Assembly: GCF_007971525.1 (NCBI RefSeq)
Contig: NZ_CP042437.1
Span: forward strand, 5,022,001-5,086,000
Source: Mucilaginibacter ginsenosidivorax
GTDB taxonomy: Bacteria > Bacteroidota > Bacteroidia > Sphingobacteriales > Sphingobacteriaceae
Length of the DNA: 64,000 nt
Direction: 5' to 3'
The position numbers and the translations under genes are program-made. The notes beneath the pieces were generated by a model. It saw nothing but the letters and a program-made list of their open reading frames with translations. It had not been told where the DNA came from and ran no database searches. The stretch's first letter is position 1; every line of letters starts with the position of its first letter. Positions 15,640 to 24,993 of this stretch are shown one piece after another.

Positions 15640-16935
15640 TTATAATGTGAAAAATAATGACACCGCCGCGGCGCCCATAATCACAAATGTTGACCATAAC
15701 AGGGTTTTAGATAACCAGCCGCTTTTGTACACACCCATGATTTTTTCGCTGGCGGCGATATTTACAATTAGAAACAATAAAGGAACAGCTGCCACGCCAT
15801 TTATCACTGCTGTATATACCAGGGCCTTCACCGGATCTATCCCCACAAAATTTATAGCCAGCCCCACCAGCGTGGCAACGGTGATTACGCCATAAAAACC
15901 ATAAGCTTTGCGGAATTTTAGGTTTAGGCTGGCGCTCCAGTCAAAAGCCTCGGCTACAGCGTAAGCAGCCGAACCTGATAACACCGGTACAGCCAGCAGC
16001 CCGAGCCCGATGATGCCGATAGAAAAAATGAGCTTGGCCAGGAAGCCCGCATGCGGAAACGAGTGTACCAAAGGTTCCAGCGCTTTTGCCGCGTCGGCTG
16101 CATTTTTAATATCAGTTACCCCGCTGTTGTGTAAAACCGTAGCCGCCACCAGCAAAATGCACCAGGTGGTAAACTCCGAAACAATCATACCGAAGGTATT
16201 ATCTTTACGCATGGCGTGGATGTGCGGCCAGCCAATCCTGGGTTTGCCGTAGCGTACCAGCCCCTTGGCTTGTTCTTCCTCAACCTCCTGCGAAGCCTCC
16301 CAAAAAAACATGTATGGTGTAATAGTGGTCCCGAATACGCCGGTAATGATAAACAAAAATGCAAAGCTAAATTCAAAATGCGGTACCAGGCTTGCCCGCA
16401 GTACTGTTGCCCAGGGCTGATGAACAATAAATACCGTTATAGGATAGGCTAGCAGTGTCAGCGCCAGCCATTTTAATATCCGGGAATACAGCTTGTAAGT
16501 GGTAAAAATTTCCAGCAGTAAAATGCCGGTGGTAAACAACAGCGTCAGTATGATAAACGGAATAGGTATCAGCAATTGAGCAGCGGCCGCCATGGCGCCA
16601 ATATCGGCGCCGATATTAATAGTATTGGCCACCACTACCAGGCCCACAACTGCATATAATACCTTGCGGCTGTAATGTTCCTTTACAACGGCGGCTATGC
16701 CTTTGCCGGTAACCAGCCCGATACGTGCACAGGCCTCCTGAACGGCGGTCATAAAAGGCAGCATATAAAGGGCCGTCCATAACTGGCCATAACCAAATTG
16801 AGCGCCCGTTTGCGAATAAGTTGCTATGCCCGATGGATCATCGTCTGCCGCGCCGGTAGTTAAACCCGGCCCAAGCAGGCTTAACCATTTCAGAATTTTT
16901 CGCTTACGAAACTTGTTTTTGGGGTTAACAGACAT
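15640..16935 (-). CDS. NRAMP-related divalent metal transporter with atypical motifs
   Basis: The 431-aa inner-membrane protein has about 11 membrane segments and the NRAMP fold, starting LSLLGPGLTTGAADDDPSGIATYSQ. Classical NRAMPs have DPGN in TM1 and MPH in TM6 to bind Mn2+ or Fe2+. Here the counterparts read DPSG and TITPYMFFWEAS, so the Asn and the TM6 Met and His are missing. Selectivity may therefore differ (for example Mg2+ or another cation) or be lost. I placed the start at 16935 (MSVNPKNKFRKRK). The reading frame extends ten residues further upstream. Confidence 0.88.
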   Translation of the reverse strand: MSVNPKNKFRKRKILKWLSLLGPGLTTGAADDDPSGIATYSQTGAQFGYGQLWTALYMLPFMTAVQEACARIGLVTGKGIAAVVKEHYSRKVLYAVVGLVVVANTINIGADIGAMAAAAQLLIPIPFIILTLLFTTGILLLEIFTTYKLYSRILKWLALTLLAYPITVFIVHQPWATVLRASLVPHFEFSFAFLFIITGVFGTTITPYMFFWEASQEVEEEQAKGLVRYGKPRIGWPHIHAMRKDNTFGMIVSEFTTWCILLVAATVLHNSGVTDIKNAADAAKALEPLVHSFPHAGFLAKLIFSIGIIGLGLLAVPVLSGSAAYAVAEAFDWSASLNLKFRKAYGFYGVITVATLVGLAINFVGIDPVKALVYTAVINGVAAVPLLFLIVNIAASEKIMGVYKSGWLSKTLLWSTFVIMGAAAVSLFFTL

Positions 16936-17071
16936 ACCCGGTAGACGTTGAATAAATAAGAGCAATAAGGTACGATATAAAGATTAAATTTCTTTTATGC
17001 TAAATAGCTTAACCATGGAATCATCGAAAGTTTAATCGCGAACTTTACCCCACATCCTGAATGGAACCCGG

Positions 17072-17836
17072 TTACGCCCAAATTTCGTTTGCTGCGGTAA
17101 GAATGATGGGCATACCATTAGTTACCATAATGGTGTGCTCATGCTGGGCTACGTATCCGCCACGGTTTCCTATTAAAGTCCAGCCATCCTCCTGCTGGTC
17201 TGCATAGCTGGAGTGCGTGGCAATAAAAGTTTCAATGGCAACAATTGAGTTTTTTTTGAAACGGGCGGTGTTATACTTATCATAACAGTTTAGTATATCA
17301 TGAGGTTCTTCATGTAAGCTTCGCCCTACACCGTGCCCTGCAAGGTTCTTGATCACTTTATAACCAACTTGTTTGGCCTGCATTTCAATCAGCTTGCCGA
17401 TATCTGCAATTTTTACACCTCCTTTAATCTCACTGATTGCCTTTTTTAAAATCTGTTTAGAAACATCAACCAGGGGTTGTAGCCCGTTTAAATCGCGGCC
17501 AAGTATAAATGAACCGCCATTATCGGCCCAGAAACCGTGTAGCTCGGCAGACACATCGATATTGACCAGGTCACCCTCTTTCAAAATCCTGGCCTCGGTT
17601 GGAATACCATGCGCTACTTCGTTGTTCACACTGATACAGGTCCATCCCGGAAAACCATAGGTTAACTTTGGTGCCGACTTGGCTCCCATTTGATTCAGAA
17701 TATTACCCCCAAAATCATCAAGTTGTTTAGTCGACATACCCGGCACGGCATGCTCACGCATCTGCTTTAGCGTTTCGGCAACAGCATTGCTCACTTGTTT
17801 CATCCCAAATAGTTCTTCCTCAGATGTGATTGACAT
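17072..17836 (-). CDS. map: Type I methionine aminopeptidase
   Basis: The 254-aa enzyme removes the initiator Met from new proteins. All five metal ligands are present: Asp94 (VNIDVSAELHG), Asp105 (WADNGGSF), His168 (GHGVGRSLHE), Glu202 (VAIETF) and Glu233 (QHEHTIMV). The substrate His76 (NNEVAHGIP) is also present. It is a single gene here and not in the usual rpl-secY-map-infA context, so it may be a second copy. Some such paralogs carry N-terminal extensions, which this one lacks. Confidence 0.96.
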   Translation of the reverse strand: MSITSEEELFGMKQVSNAVAETLKQMREHAVPGMSTKQLDDFGGNILNQMGAKSAPKLTYGFPGWTCISVNNEVAHGIPTEARILKEGDLVNIDVSAELHGFWADNGGSFILGRDLNGLQPLVDVSKQILKKAISEIKGGVKIADIGKLIEMQAKQVGYKVIKNLAGHGVGRSLHEEPHDILNCYDKYNTARFKKNSIVAIETFIATHSSYADQQEDGWTLIGNRGGYVAQHEHTIMVTNGMPIILTAANEIWA

Positions 17837-17985
17837 GGTATCCTTTTTTGCTCAAATATAAGGGTTTTACAGTAGGTTAGGGGTTAGGTTTTGTGACTGG
17901 CGGGTGGCAAGGAATGAGGGGGAGGCGCCCGGGATTATCGTCGGTTTAGCTTGTTTCTTTTTTTTAGATATAGACAACTCAATAT

Positions 17986-18357
17986 TTATAGATTACCCTC
18001 TGCATTCGCTTTCATAATAATATCTCTCAATCGGTACTGGTGTTCGTCGCCCCATTTGCCAAGGGTGGTAATAATGGGTATCAGGCTTTCGCCCAAACCG
18101 GTTAAGGAATACTCTACCTTAGGTGGGAGCTGGGCAAATATTTTTTTGGTAATAAGCTCGTGTATCTCCAGCTCATTAAGCTGCATGTTTAGTACCCGTC
18201 TTGATGCATCCGGAATTTTACGCTGTAACTCGCCGGGCCTTTTATGGCCTTTGTTAATAAAATATAACAAACGTATTTTCCATTTACCATAAATAACCTC
18301 GGCTATCAGGTCGAGCCCGCAGTTTAGCGATGGTGTTAGTTTCTTTTTGTAGGCCAT
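17986..18357 (-). CDS. HxlR-family winged-helix regulator
   Basis: The 123-aa regulator has the HxlR pattern: Cys13 near the N-terminus, IYGKWKIRLLYFINKGHKRPGELQRKIPDASRRVLNMQLNELE as the DNA-binding part, and the wing LPPKVEYSLTGLGESLIPII. Many members sense electrophiles or oxidants through the N-terminal Cys. It is divergent from the SDR gene at 18480, which is its likely target. Confidence 0.94.
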   Translation of the reverse strand: MAYKKKLTPSLNCGLDLIAEVIYGKWKIRLLYFINKGHKRPGELQRKIPDASRRVLNMQLNELEIHELITKKIFAQLPPKVEYSLTGLGESLIPIITTLGKWGDEHQYRLRDIIMKANAEGNL

Positions 18358-18479
18358 TTACGAAGTTAAAATATTAGCTTGATTACTGCCATACGGATAA
18401 ATTTGTCCCTATTGAATCTTTTTTCCGTACTTGTTTGGGCCGCATATATGGCCCAGTTTTGTCTTATAAAAATTAAGAC

Positions 18480-19271
18480 ATGGATAAATACAATTTTAAT
18501 AATGAACTGGCGGAGAAAATTGTTTTGGTTACCGGTGGCATAAAAGGGGCCGGTAAAGCAATTGCAGAAAGACTTGCCCAGGCCGGTGCCCAGATCATCG
18601 TAACCGCACGCAACCAGCCAGAAACTATAGCGGCCAATTTTACTTTTATAGCGGCAGATTTAAGCACCTCATCCGGTACCGACCTTGTAATAAGCAGAAT
18701 AACTAAGGAATTTGGCGGTGTCGACATCCTAATTAATAACATGGGAGGTTCAGAAACTCCGGGCGGTGGATTTAGCGTATTAACCGACAAGCACTGGGAA
18801 GAAACCTTGCAAACTAATTTATTAGCCCCGGTTAGGCTGGACAGGGGGTTGCTGCCGTATATGCTTGCAAAAGCTTCGGGATGTATTATACACATCGCTT
18901 CTATACAAGGTAGTCTGCCGTTGCATGATTCTACTTTACCCTACGCGGCTGCTAAGGCCGGACTCATCAATTACAGTAAAGGCTTGTCTAACGAGGTTAC
19001 ACCGAAGGGCGTACGGGTACTCACGGTATCACCGGGATGGATAAAAACCACGTCGGCTATCCGGATGATGGAACGGCTTGCGGAAAGTTCGGGTGTTACG
19101 ATAGAAGAGGCGACAAAGGGGGTAATGGACTCCCTTGGAGGAATCCCAATGGGCAGGCCCGCCGAGCCCGAAGAGGTAGCGGAACTCGTAGGTTTCCTGG
19201 TTTCTCCGCGTGCAGGATACCTAACCGGAACGGAGTATATAATTGACGGGGGCACCATACCGACCGTTTAA
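18480..19271 (+). CDS. SDR-family oxidoreductase
   Basis: This 263-aa classical short-chain dehydrogenase/reductase has the cofactor motif TGGIKGAG (18-25), INNMGG (86-90) and the catalytic set Ser141, Tyr155, Lys159 (LPYAAAKAG). The C-terminal GYLTGTEYIIDGG is typical. Cofactor preference leans to NADP because of the Arg after strand beta-2 (TARNQ). The substrate is unknown. The divergent HxlR gene suggests it is induced by a reactive or toxic compound. Confidence 0.94.
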   Translation: MDKYNFNNELAEKIVLVTGGIKGAGKAIAERLAQAGAQIIVTARNQPETIAANFTFIAADLSTSSGTDLVISRITKEFGGVDILINNMGGSETPGGGFSVLTDKHWEETLQTNLLAPVRLDRGLLPYMLAKASGCIIHIASIQGSLPLHDSTLPYAAAKAGLINYSKGLSNEVTPKGVRVLTVSPGWIKTTSAIRMMERLAESSGVTIEEATKGVMDSLGGIPMGRPAEPEEVAELVGFLVSPRAGYLTGTEYIIDGGTIPTV

Positions 19272-19368
19272 CGCTATTGTGACAGCTACACCATAGTAAC
19301 GGGATGCCAAACGTATTTCCGGCATCCCACTCCAACTTGATTCTGTCTTTAAAAAATCTTGATACTAA

Positions 19369-20463
19369 CTACTTGATACCATCCCCCTCCAGCGGCTTGC
19401 GATGCCAGTAGTTAGCCAACAATGATCCGGTGACGTTCATCAGCGGGCCAAATACCGCGGGGGCCAGGCCTACCGTCGCGATTTTACCCATAGCTTTTGC
19501 CAGCCCGGAAGCAAGGCCGGCATTTTGCATGCCTACTTCTATGGCCATGGTGCGGCAATCGCGTTCGGGCATTTTGAATAACCGGCCTGCCCAATAGCCA
19601 AGGGTATAGCCCAATAAATTGTGAATAAGCACCAGTAATACCAGCATAGCGCCAATATTTAGCAAGCTGTTACGCCCGGCCGCAGTAATAATTACAATAA
19701 TAAAAGCGATACCAAACATAGATATCAATGGCATGAGTGTTTCCAGCCACGCGGCCCGTTTCAGCAGGTATTTATTAAAAAGAATACCGGCTGCGATAGG
19801 TAAAACAACAATTTTTATAATATCCCACATCATGCCAAGCGTATCTATTTTAATAAACGCGCCGCCAAGCAGTTTCATAAGCAGTGGCGTAAAAAACGGC
19901 GCCAGCATGGTAGATACTGCGGTTATGGTAACAGACAACGCCAGGTTGGCCTTTGCCAGGTACGAGATAACGTTGGATGCCGTACCGTTTGGCGAACATC
20001 CCACGAGGATTAAGCCTGCGGCAATCTCTGGTGGAAAGCCGCTTAATTTGGCCAGCGTGAAGCCCAGCAGCGGCATAATCAAAAAATGGCTGCCAACGCC
20101 TATAAACACGCCTTTGGGCATTTTAATAACCCCGGCAAAATCTTTAATACCCATAGATGTGCCCATCCCAAACATGATAAGTTGCAGCAGCGGTGTAATA
20201 AGCCCCGACAGCTTAAAGTCGTTTACTTCAACAAAATATTGTGGATAGTATAATGCCGCGGTAACTGCCGCGAAAATAATAAGCGTAAAGGTGAGTCCCT
20301 TTAACAGCTCCCGTCCGCGACATGCTATAGATAGCATGATAAAGAATGAGATAATAAACGGGCCGGCATGCGCAATGCCATCCCGGTAAATTTGCCAGGC
20401 TGCGGCAAGCGCACAAAGCACGGCGACACCCGTAGCGAGTTTGTAGACAACTATATTTTTCAA
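19369..20463 (-). CDS. BASS-family (bile acid:Na+ symporter-like) transporter
   Basis: The 364-aa inner-membrane protein has about ten membrane segments and the two unwound BASS motifs, GCSPNGTASNVISYLAKAN and EVGMQNAGLASGLA, which line the Na+ and substrate sites. Family members carry organic anions such as bile acids, pyruvate or 2-keto acids. It is the last gene of the seven-gene minus-strand operon, 26 bp after the RraA-like gene. It may import the acid that the exported enzymes of the operon release. Confidence 0.92.
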   Translation of the reverse strand: MKNIVVYKLATGVAVLCALAAAWQIYRDGIAHAGPFIISFFIMLSIACRGRELLKGLTFTLIIFAAVTAALYYPQYFVEVNDFKLSGLITPLLQLIMFGMGTSMGIKDFAGVIKMPKGVFIGVGSHFLIMPLLGFTLAKLSGFPPEIAAGLILVGCSPNGTASNVISYLAKANLALSVTITAVSTMLAPFFTPLLMKLLGGAFIKIDTLGMMWDIIKIVVLPIAAGILFNKYLLKRAAWLETLMPLISMFGIAFIIVIITAAGRNSLLNIGAMLVLLVLIHNLLGYTLGYWAGRLFKMPERDCRTMAIEVGMQNAGLASGLAKAMGKIATVGLAPAVFGPLMNVTGSLLANYWHRKPLEGDGIK

Positions 20464-20489
20464 CTGTTTAAATTTAGCTTATAATTTGG

Positions 20490-21419
20490 TTACCAGGTGC
20501 GCTTTTCCATAAAGGCATCTAATTGCGCCCTGGTCATTTTCATTTTGCCGGGATTTTGATCAAGCCATTTCATGAATGCGTCTTTCACCTGGCTGGTCCA
20601 CTGGCTGTCAATTTCGCCGGTTGCAAACCTGCCCGATTTAAGCATGGCATGTCCAAACTCGTCGCGCAGGGCTATGAATTCGGCGGTAGCCACCACTTTT
20701 TCGGCCAAATGCGCCGGAATAAAAAGCACACCTTCTTTTTCGGAGATAACCAAATCGCCGGGCAGCACTACCGCGCGGCCTATGCGTATGGGCGTGTTAA
20801 GCCCCATCAGCACCATTTCTTCCAGGTACGACGGATCAAAGTCGCGTACAAATGCGTTAAAGCCCCGTATTTCTTTAAGTCCCTGCAAGTCGCGCGCCGA
20901 TCCGTCAAAAATAACGCCGTTGCCCGATTTGCTGAAAATGGAGTTGCCCAGGTTATCGCCAATAAGGGTTCCTCCTTTTACTTTACCAAAGCCATCGGCA
21001 ACATAAACGTCACCTTTGGTTAAAACATCTATAGGCCAGGCATTGGTATTGCCTTTCCGGCCCTGTTTAAGGCCCCGCTCTTTAATGTTTTTTTCAATAT
21101 CGGGGCGGCTTGGCATAAACATGGCTGTAACGGCGCGGCCAACAACAGGCAGGGTATCGTTAACCAGTTTCCACCCGCCTTCAAACTGGTTATTATAGCC
21201 TTCGTTTTTTAATACCGTCCAGGCTTCTTCAATGCCTATTTTTTTTGCTCTTTCAATAATATCATCCGGGATTTTAGGCCGGCCGTCGGCAAAACGCTCG
21301 CCCTTCCATTCCGATGTAAAAAACACCAGTTCGTCTCTTGAAATGGTTTGCGCCCTGGCGTTGCTGCAACAGCCAATGCCGGCAAAAAGCCCCAGGATTA
21401 AAAGCTTACAGTATCTCAT
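20490..21419 (-). CDS. Exported RraA-like (HMG/CHA aldolase-type) protein
   Basis: The 309-aa protein has a signal peptide (cut after SNARA) and an RraA fold (about 95-250). The signature GDNLGNSIFSKSGNGVIFDGSARDLQGLKEI holds the Gly-Asp, the metal-binding Asp and the Arg-Asp pair used by class II 4-hydroxy-4-methyl-2-oxoglutarate aldolases and oxaloacetate decarboxylases. E. coli RraA itself inhibits RNase E, but an exported version cannot. Aldol cleavage or decarboxylation of a 2-keto acid is the better guess. The C-terminal region beyond about 250 is an extra helix-rich extension. Confidence 0.85.
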   Translation of the reverse strand: MRYCKLLILGLFAGIGCCSNARAQTISRDELVFFTSEWKGERFADGRPKIPDDIIERAKKIGIEEAWTVLKNEGYNNQFEGGWKLVNDTLPVVGRAVTAMFMPSRPDIEKNIKERGLKQGRKGNTNAWPIDVLTKGDVYVADGFGKVKGGTLIGDNLGNSIFSKSGNGVIFDGSARDLQGLKEIRGFNAFVRDFDPSYLEEMVLMGLNTPIRIGRAVVLPGDLVISEKEGVLFIPAHLAEKVVATAEFIALRDEFGHAMLKSGRFATGEIDSQWTSQVKDAFMKWLDQNPGKMKMTRAQLDAFMEKRTW

Positions 21420-21447
21420 AACTTTTATTAAAACAGGATAATATTAA

Positions 21448-22740
21448 TTAATGATTTTCGGTTATTAGTACGGTTTGCGGATTTTTGGTGTTAATTTTTG
21501 GTTGGTATATGGGCGATGCTATTCCGTTAAGGTCATAAACTATTTTACCCGCCCTGATGGTGAGTTCGCACACAAATTTTTTGCTGGCCTCTACCTTGTA
21601 GCCTGTATAATCAAACAAACCAAATTTGCCATCTACAATACTTAAAATAGCTACATCGGCGCCCGAGCCTACCGATAAATTCCCTAATTCCTCGCGTTTT
21701 ATCTCCTTTGCCGGGTTTGATGTGCATGCCTGTATTACATCGTGCAGGGGCATGCCCATGGCCAAAAACTTGGTCATGCAGGTAAGCATATCCTTCATGG
21801 CATCATTCATGCTGCCTACATGTAAATCGGTGCTGATGGAGCTGGGGAAAAATCCCTCTTTGGCGGCGGGCAGCGCCTGCGAATAGGCAAAGCTGATATT
21901 ACCGTAACCTACGTCAAAAGCAATGCCCCGTTTCCGGGCTTCGTATACAAAAGGCTTTACCTTTTTAGTCGCCGGGTCAACAATGGGTTCGCGGTCATTA
22001 AACTGCCCGAAACAATGGGTAAAAATATCGCCCGGCCTAAGGTGTTTTAAAAATAACTCCTCAATAGGCAGTGGCGGGGTGCTGCCGCCAAAATCAATCA
22101 TTACGGGTATTCCTTTTGCTGCTGTACCGGCTTCTACTGCGCGGTCGGTAGGTGTCCAGTCATGTCCTTCGTAATGTGCAAGTTTAATTCCTACTATAAT
22201 ATCTTTATACCGGCGGGCAACCAGGGCCGTCATCCGCGGGTCCATGTCATTCAGGTCCTGTTCGTAATCGCCGCGCATGCCTTCGCCAACAATGTTTAAA
22301 AACGCCAGCACGCGGGTCCGGGAATTATCAATAGTTTGTGTTTTAAAGGTCGGAAATGTTCGCCAGCCCGAGCTGCCTGCATCAACAACCGTAGTTACGC
22401 CATTCCTGAAGGTAAACCCATCCGGCGCCAGGCCCAGGTTCCCGTTTTCGTATTGATGATCGGGCTGGGTACCGCCAAAATTATGGGTATGGATGTCAAT
22501 TAATCCGGGCACTACATACATGCCTTTGGCCTCAATTACATCTGCCGCCTGTTTGGCGTCGATATTTTTGGATACCAGCGCTATTTTATTGTTGATGATA
22601 GCAATATCCATTACGGCGTCGATATCATTTTTAGGATCAATCACGTGGCCATTCTTAATCACAATATCGTACGACTGTGCCATTACCGCCGGGCTTACTA
22701 AGCTTAACAGCACCAATAATAAGAAATAGGTTTTTTGCAT
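21448..22740 (-). CDS. Exported amidohydrolase/deacetylase (EF_0837-type)
   Basis: The 430-aa metallohydrolase has a signal peptide (residues 1-21, cut after AMA). The TIM barrel shows DIVIKNGHVIDP, metal ligands in GLIDIHTHNFGG, the carboxylated Lys in VGIKLAHYEGHD, His in FTHCFGQF and Asp in SISTDLH. This subfamily is usually encoded next to a SelA-like PLP enzyme, as here. It is annotated as deacetylase of N-acyl amino acids or amino-sugar acids, without firm biochemistry. It lies 28 bp upstream of the RraA-like gene. Confidence 0.9.
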   Translation of the reverse strand: MQKTYFLLLVLLSLVSPAVMAQSYDIVIKNGHVIDPKNDIDAVMDIAIINNKIALVSKNIDAKQAADVIEAKGMYVVPGLIDIHTHNFGGTQPDHQYENGNLGLAPDGFTFRNGVTTVVDAGSSGWRTFPTFKTQTIDNSRTRVLAFLNIVGEGMRGDYEQDLNDMDPRMTALVARRYKDIIVGIKLAHYEGHDWTPTDRAVEAGTAAKGIPVMIDFGGSTPPLPIEELFLKHLRPGDIFTHCFGQFNDREPIVDPATKKVKPFVYEARKRGIAFDVGYGNISFAYSQALPAAKEGFFPSSISTDLHVGSMNDAMKDMLTCMTKFLAMGMPLHDVIQACTSNPAKEIKREELGNLSVGSGADVAILSIVDGKFGLFDYTGYKVEASKKFVCELTIRAGKIVYDLNGIASPIYQPKINTKNPQTVLITENH

Positions 22741-22820
22741 TTTGGGTTAATATTTAAATCATAATAAAGTATTGCAGGTATAATTTTTGACAGGCAGACG
22801 TATTTGGGCGGATAATTTTA

Positions 22821-24026
22821 TCAGACGGCTTGTTGCAAAATAGTTTTTACTTTTCCTGCAACAATATCAACCTGATCTGGCCGCAAAAGCACCACGCCGA
22901 TAGTAAGGCGATCGCCCCGGCCGTTGGCTACTATGCTTGGCGTACCGTTTTTTAAGGCCGTTACCACCTGTTCGGGCGTAATCTTAATTTTGCCGGTATC
23001 CCAGGTAACATTAAGGCTTGGATAGGCATTAGCCGGGCCGGGGTCAACTACCGTTTCGGTTTTAACACTGTGCAGGCTTTCCAGCTGCGTGCCGATATAT
23101 TTGGTGCGCTGTAGCCAGTCTTCCCACTCTTTTTTATGGTCCCGTTCCAGGTAGGCCTTTAGCGCGGCGTACATGCCAAACATCTCTTCCTTATTTACTT
23201 TCATAGGGCGACCAATAGGCGCCTCATTGGGGCTGTGGTTAAGGCGGGCGGCCGTAATAAGGTCCTTTCGGCCAAAAAGCAAACCTGCGCTTTGCGGTCC
23301 GCGTATCATTTTACCGCCCGAGAAGGTCACCAGGTCGAAACCAATTTTTTGAAATTTAAACAGGTTTTCAACCGGCGGCACATCTGCGGCGGCATCCAAA
23401 AAGGTTGGTATGTTGTGCCGTTTGGCAATTGCTACAAAATCGGCGTGCTGGATACTGCTTTTTTCGGCGGCGTTAAAAAAAAGCGCCATTACCGTTTTAT
23501 CGTTAAAGGCTTTCTCCATTTCGTCCGGGCCTTCAACCTCAATAATTTTGGCACCAGTAGTGGTTACGGCCTGGTCAAACAGGTATCGGTGTGTTTTTTG
23601 CATAATTACCTCGGGCCGTGGACCTGGCAGGTTGGGCAGCAGCTTTATTTTTTCATGATCGGTACCGGTAATGGCGGCTGCTGTGCCCAGCAATATGGCG
23701 CTTGCCGCTCCTGAGGTAACCATGGCCGACTCCACATGCAGCATTTCGGCAATTTTCGCCCCAACTTTATCCTGCAACTCGTACATGTTGGCAAAATCGT
23801 GCGATGTTGAATTGATAGCCTCCAACACTTCCGGCAGCATCAGCGAACCGGATAAAAAAGTCATGGTTACAGATGCATTTATTACCGGTGTTACACCAAG
23901 CTCTTTAAACAAATCCCGCGCCGGCTTTTTTGCCGGGGAGGAGGGGAGCGTAACGGCTGCCTTGCTTACCAGGCTGCCTGTTAGCGGTAACAGGGTAAGG
24001 CCCTTAAGTATGTCTCTGCGTTTCAT
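22821..24026 (-). CDS. Tat-exported SelA-like PLP-dependent enzyme (ammonia-lyase type)
   Basis: The 401-aa enzyme is related to selenocysteine synthase and to D-glucosaminate-6-phosphate ammonia-lyase (DgaE). It has the PLP Lys239 in TFSGGKMIRGPQSAGLLFGRK and FLDAAADVPP for the pyridine nitrogen. The start at 24026 (MKRRDILKGLTLLPL) gives a twin-arginine signal, fitting export of a folded, cofactor-loaded enzyme. The in-frame extension upstream lacks a signal and overlaps the RidA gene. Beta-elimination of ammonia from an amino acid would leave an enamine/imine that the neighbouring RidA protein could hydrolyse. Confidence 0.88.
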   Translation of the reverse strand: MKRRDILKGLTLLPLTGSLVSKAAVTLPSSPAKKPARDLFKELGVTPVINASVTMTFLSGSLMLPEVLEAINSTSHDFANMYELQDKVGAKIAEMLHVESAMVTSGAASAILLGTAAAITGTDHEKIKLLPNLPGPRPEVIMQKTHRYLFDQAVTTTGAKIIEVEGPDEMEKAFNDKTVMALFFNAAEKSSIQHADFVAIAKRHNIPTFLDAAADVPPVENLFKFQKIGFDLVTFSGGKMIRGPQSAGLLFGRKDLITAARLNHSPNEAPIGRPMKVNKEEMFGMYAALKAYLERDHKKEWEDWLQRTKYIGTQLESLHSVKTETVVDPGPANAYPSLNVTWDTGKIKITPEQVVTALKNGTPSIVANGRGDRLTIGVVLLRPDQVDIVAGKVKTILQQAV

Positions 24027-24036
24027 TTTTTTAATA

Positions 24037-24498
24037 TTATATGTAAGCGATACAATCCATCTCAACCAGCGAGTTTCCAGGCACACCGCCCTTGGCTACC
24101 GCAACGGTGGTACGTACCGGAGGATTTTTGCCAAAGCGGCCTTTGTAAACCTCATTCATGCCCTGGTAGTCGGCAATATCATTCAGGAACACGGTTACTT
24201 TGAGTACTTTTTCCATCGATGAGCCTGCCTTTAACAGTTCTTTCTCCAGCTCTTTAAGCACAATCTCGGTGTGCGCCTTAATTTCGAAGGGTTCAACGTG
24301 GGCGCCTTTTCCGGCTACAAAAACCATGTTGCCCAATTTGGTCGAACCGGAAAACAATGGCACATCCTGAAACGATGTTACATTATTAACCACTTTTTCT
24401 TCGGCGGGCGCTGCTATGGAGTCTTTGCTTATGCCGAATACGGATATACCCACTGCCGAGGCCAGTATCCTTTTTAAAACAGATCTTCTTTTTTCCAT
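24037..24498 (-). CDS. Tat-exported RidA-family deaminase
   Basis: The 153-aa protein has a twin-arginine-type signal (EKRRSVLKRILASAVG, predicted cut near AAPAE) and a RidA domain (about 48-153) with GNMVFVAGKGA, VTVFLNDIADYQGMNEVY and PPVRTTVAV. Arg129 corresponds to the active-site Arg that holds the substrate carboxylate. RidA hydrolyses reactive enamines/imines from PLP enzymes to keto acids. The gene lies 10 bp upstream of the PLP enzyme, which matches that role. RidA is normally cytosolic, so the export signal is unusual. Confidence 0.9.
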   Translation of the reverse strand: MEKRRSVLKRILASAVGISVFGISKDSIAAPAEEKVVNNVTSFQDVPLFSGSTKLGNMVFVAGKGAHVEPFEIKAHTEIVLKELEKELLKAGSSMEKVLKVTVFLNDIADYQGMNEVYKGRFGKNPPVRTTVAVAKGGVPGNSLVEMDCIAYI

Positions 24499-24546
24499 GT
24501 CGTTTTTATTTTGTGTTACAGGGTGTTTATGTTGTTTTAGTTATTG

Positions 24547-24993
24547 TCAGCGGGATTTATCTGTAGGTGCCGTAGCGTTTTGGGTACTTAACGTGAGAAT
24601 GTATTTCACCATCTTGTTAGCCTCATCGGCGCTTACCGCCGGGTGGGGTGCCATTGGTACAGGCCCCCAGGTACCGCTGCCGCCACTGATTATTTTTTGC
24701 GAAAGCATAGTTACAGATGCCTGGTCCTGCGGATACTTGCCGGCAATGGCTATGTAGGCAGGGCCTACCAGTTTCTCTTCAACCTTATGACAAGCCAGGC
24801 AATCGGATTTGGCGATGAGGGTTTTACCGTCCTCAATTTCGGGGGCGGTGGCAAAGGGTGGCTTTGGTATGATGGCAGGCGCGGCGGCTTTCTTTTTTAG
24901 CGTAGTTTTCTTTTTTACCTGTGCCCCGGCCTGGCAGCACAAGAGGGTTAAAGCAACGCAGAAAATGCCGGTTAGTAATTTATTAATCTTCAT
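24547..24993 (-). CDS. Exported c-type cytochrome
   Basis: The 148-aa protein has a signal peptide (to about residue 25), a Lys/Ala/Pro-rich linker, and one cytochrome c domain with CLACH (Cys65, Cys68, His69). The probable axial Met is in GPVPMAPHPAV. The start overlaps the end of the upstream dehydrogenase gene by 11 bp, so translation is coupled. It likely takes electrons from the dehydrogenase's fused cytochrome domain and passes them to the respiratory chain. Confidence 0.94.
   Translation of the reverse strand: MKINKLLTGIFCVALTLLCCQAGAQVKKKTTLKKKAAAPAIIPKPPFATAPEIEDGKTLIAKSDCLACHKVEEKLVGPAYIAIAGKYPQDQASVTMLSQKIISGGSGTWGPVPMAPHPAVSADEANKMVKYILTLSTQNATAPTDKSR

Noticed and set aside
20490..21419. 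RNase E regulator RraA
   Set aside because: The protein has a signal peptide, so an RNase E interaction in the cytoplasm is unlikely; an aldolase-type role fits the operon better.
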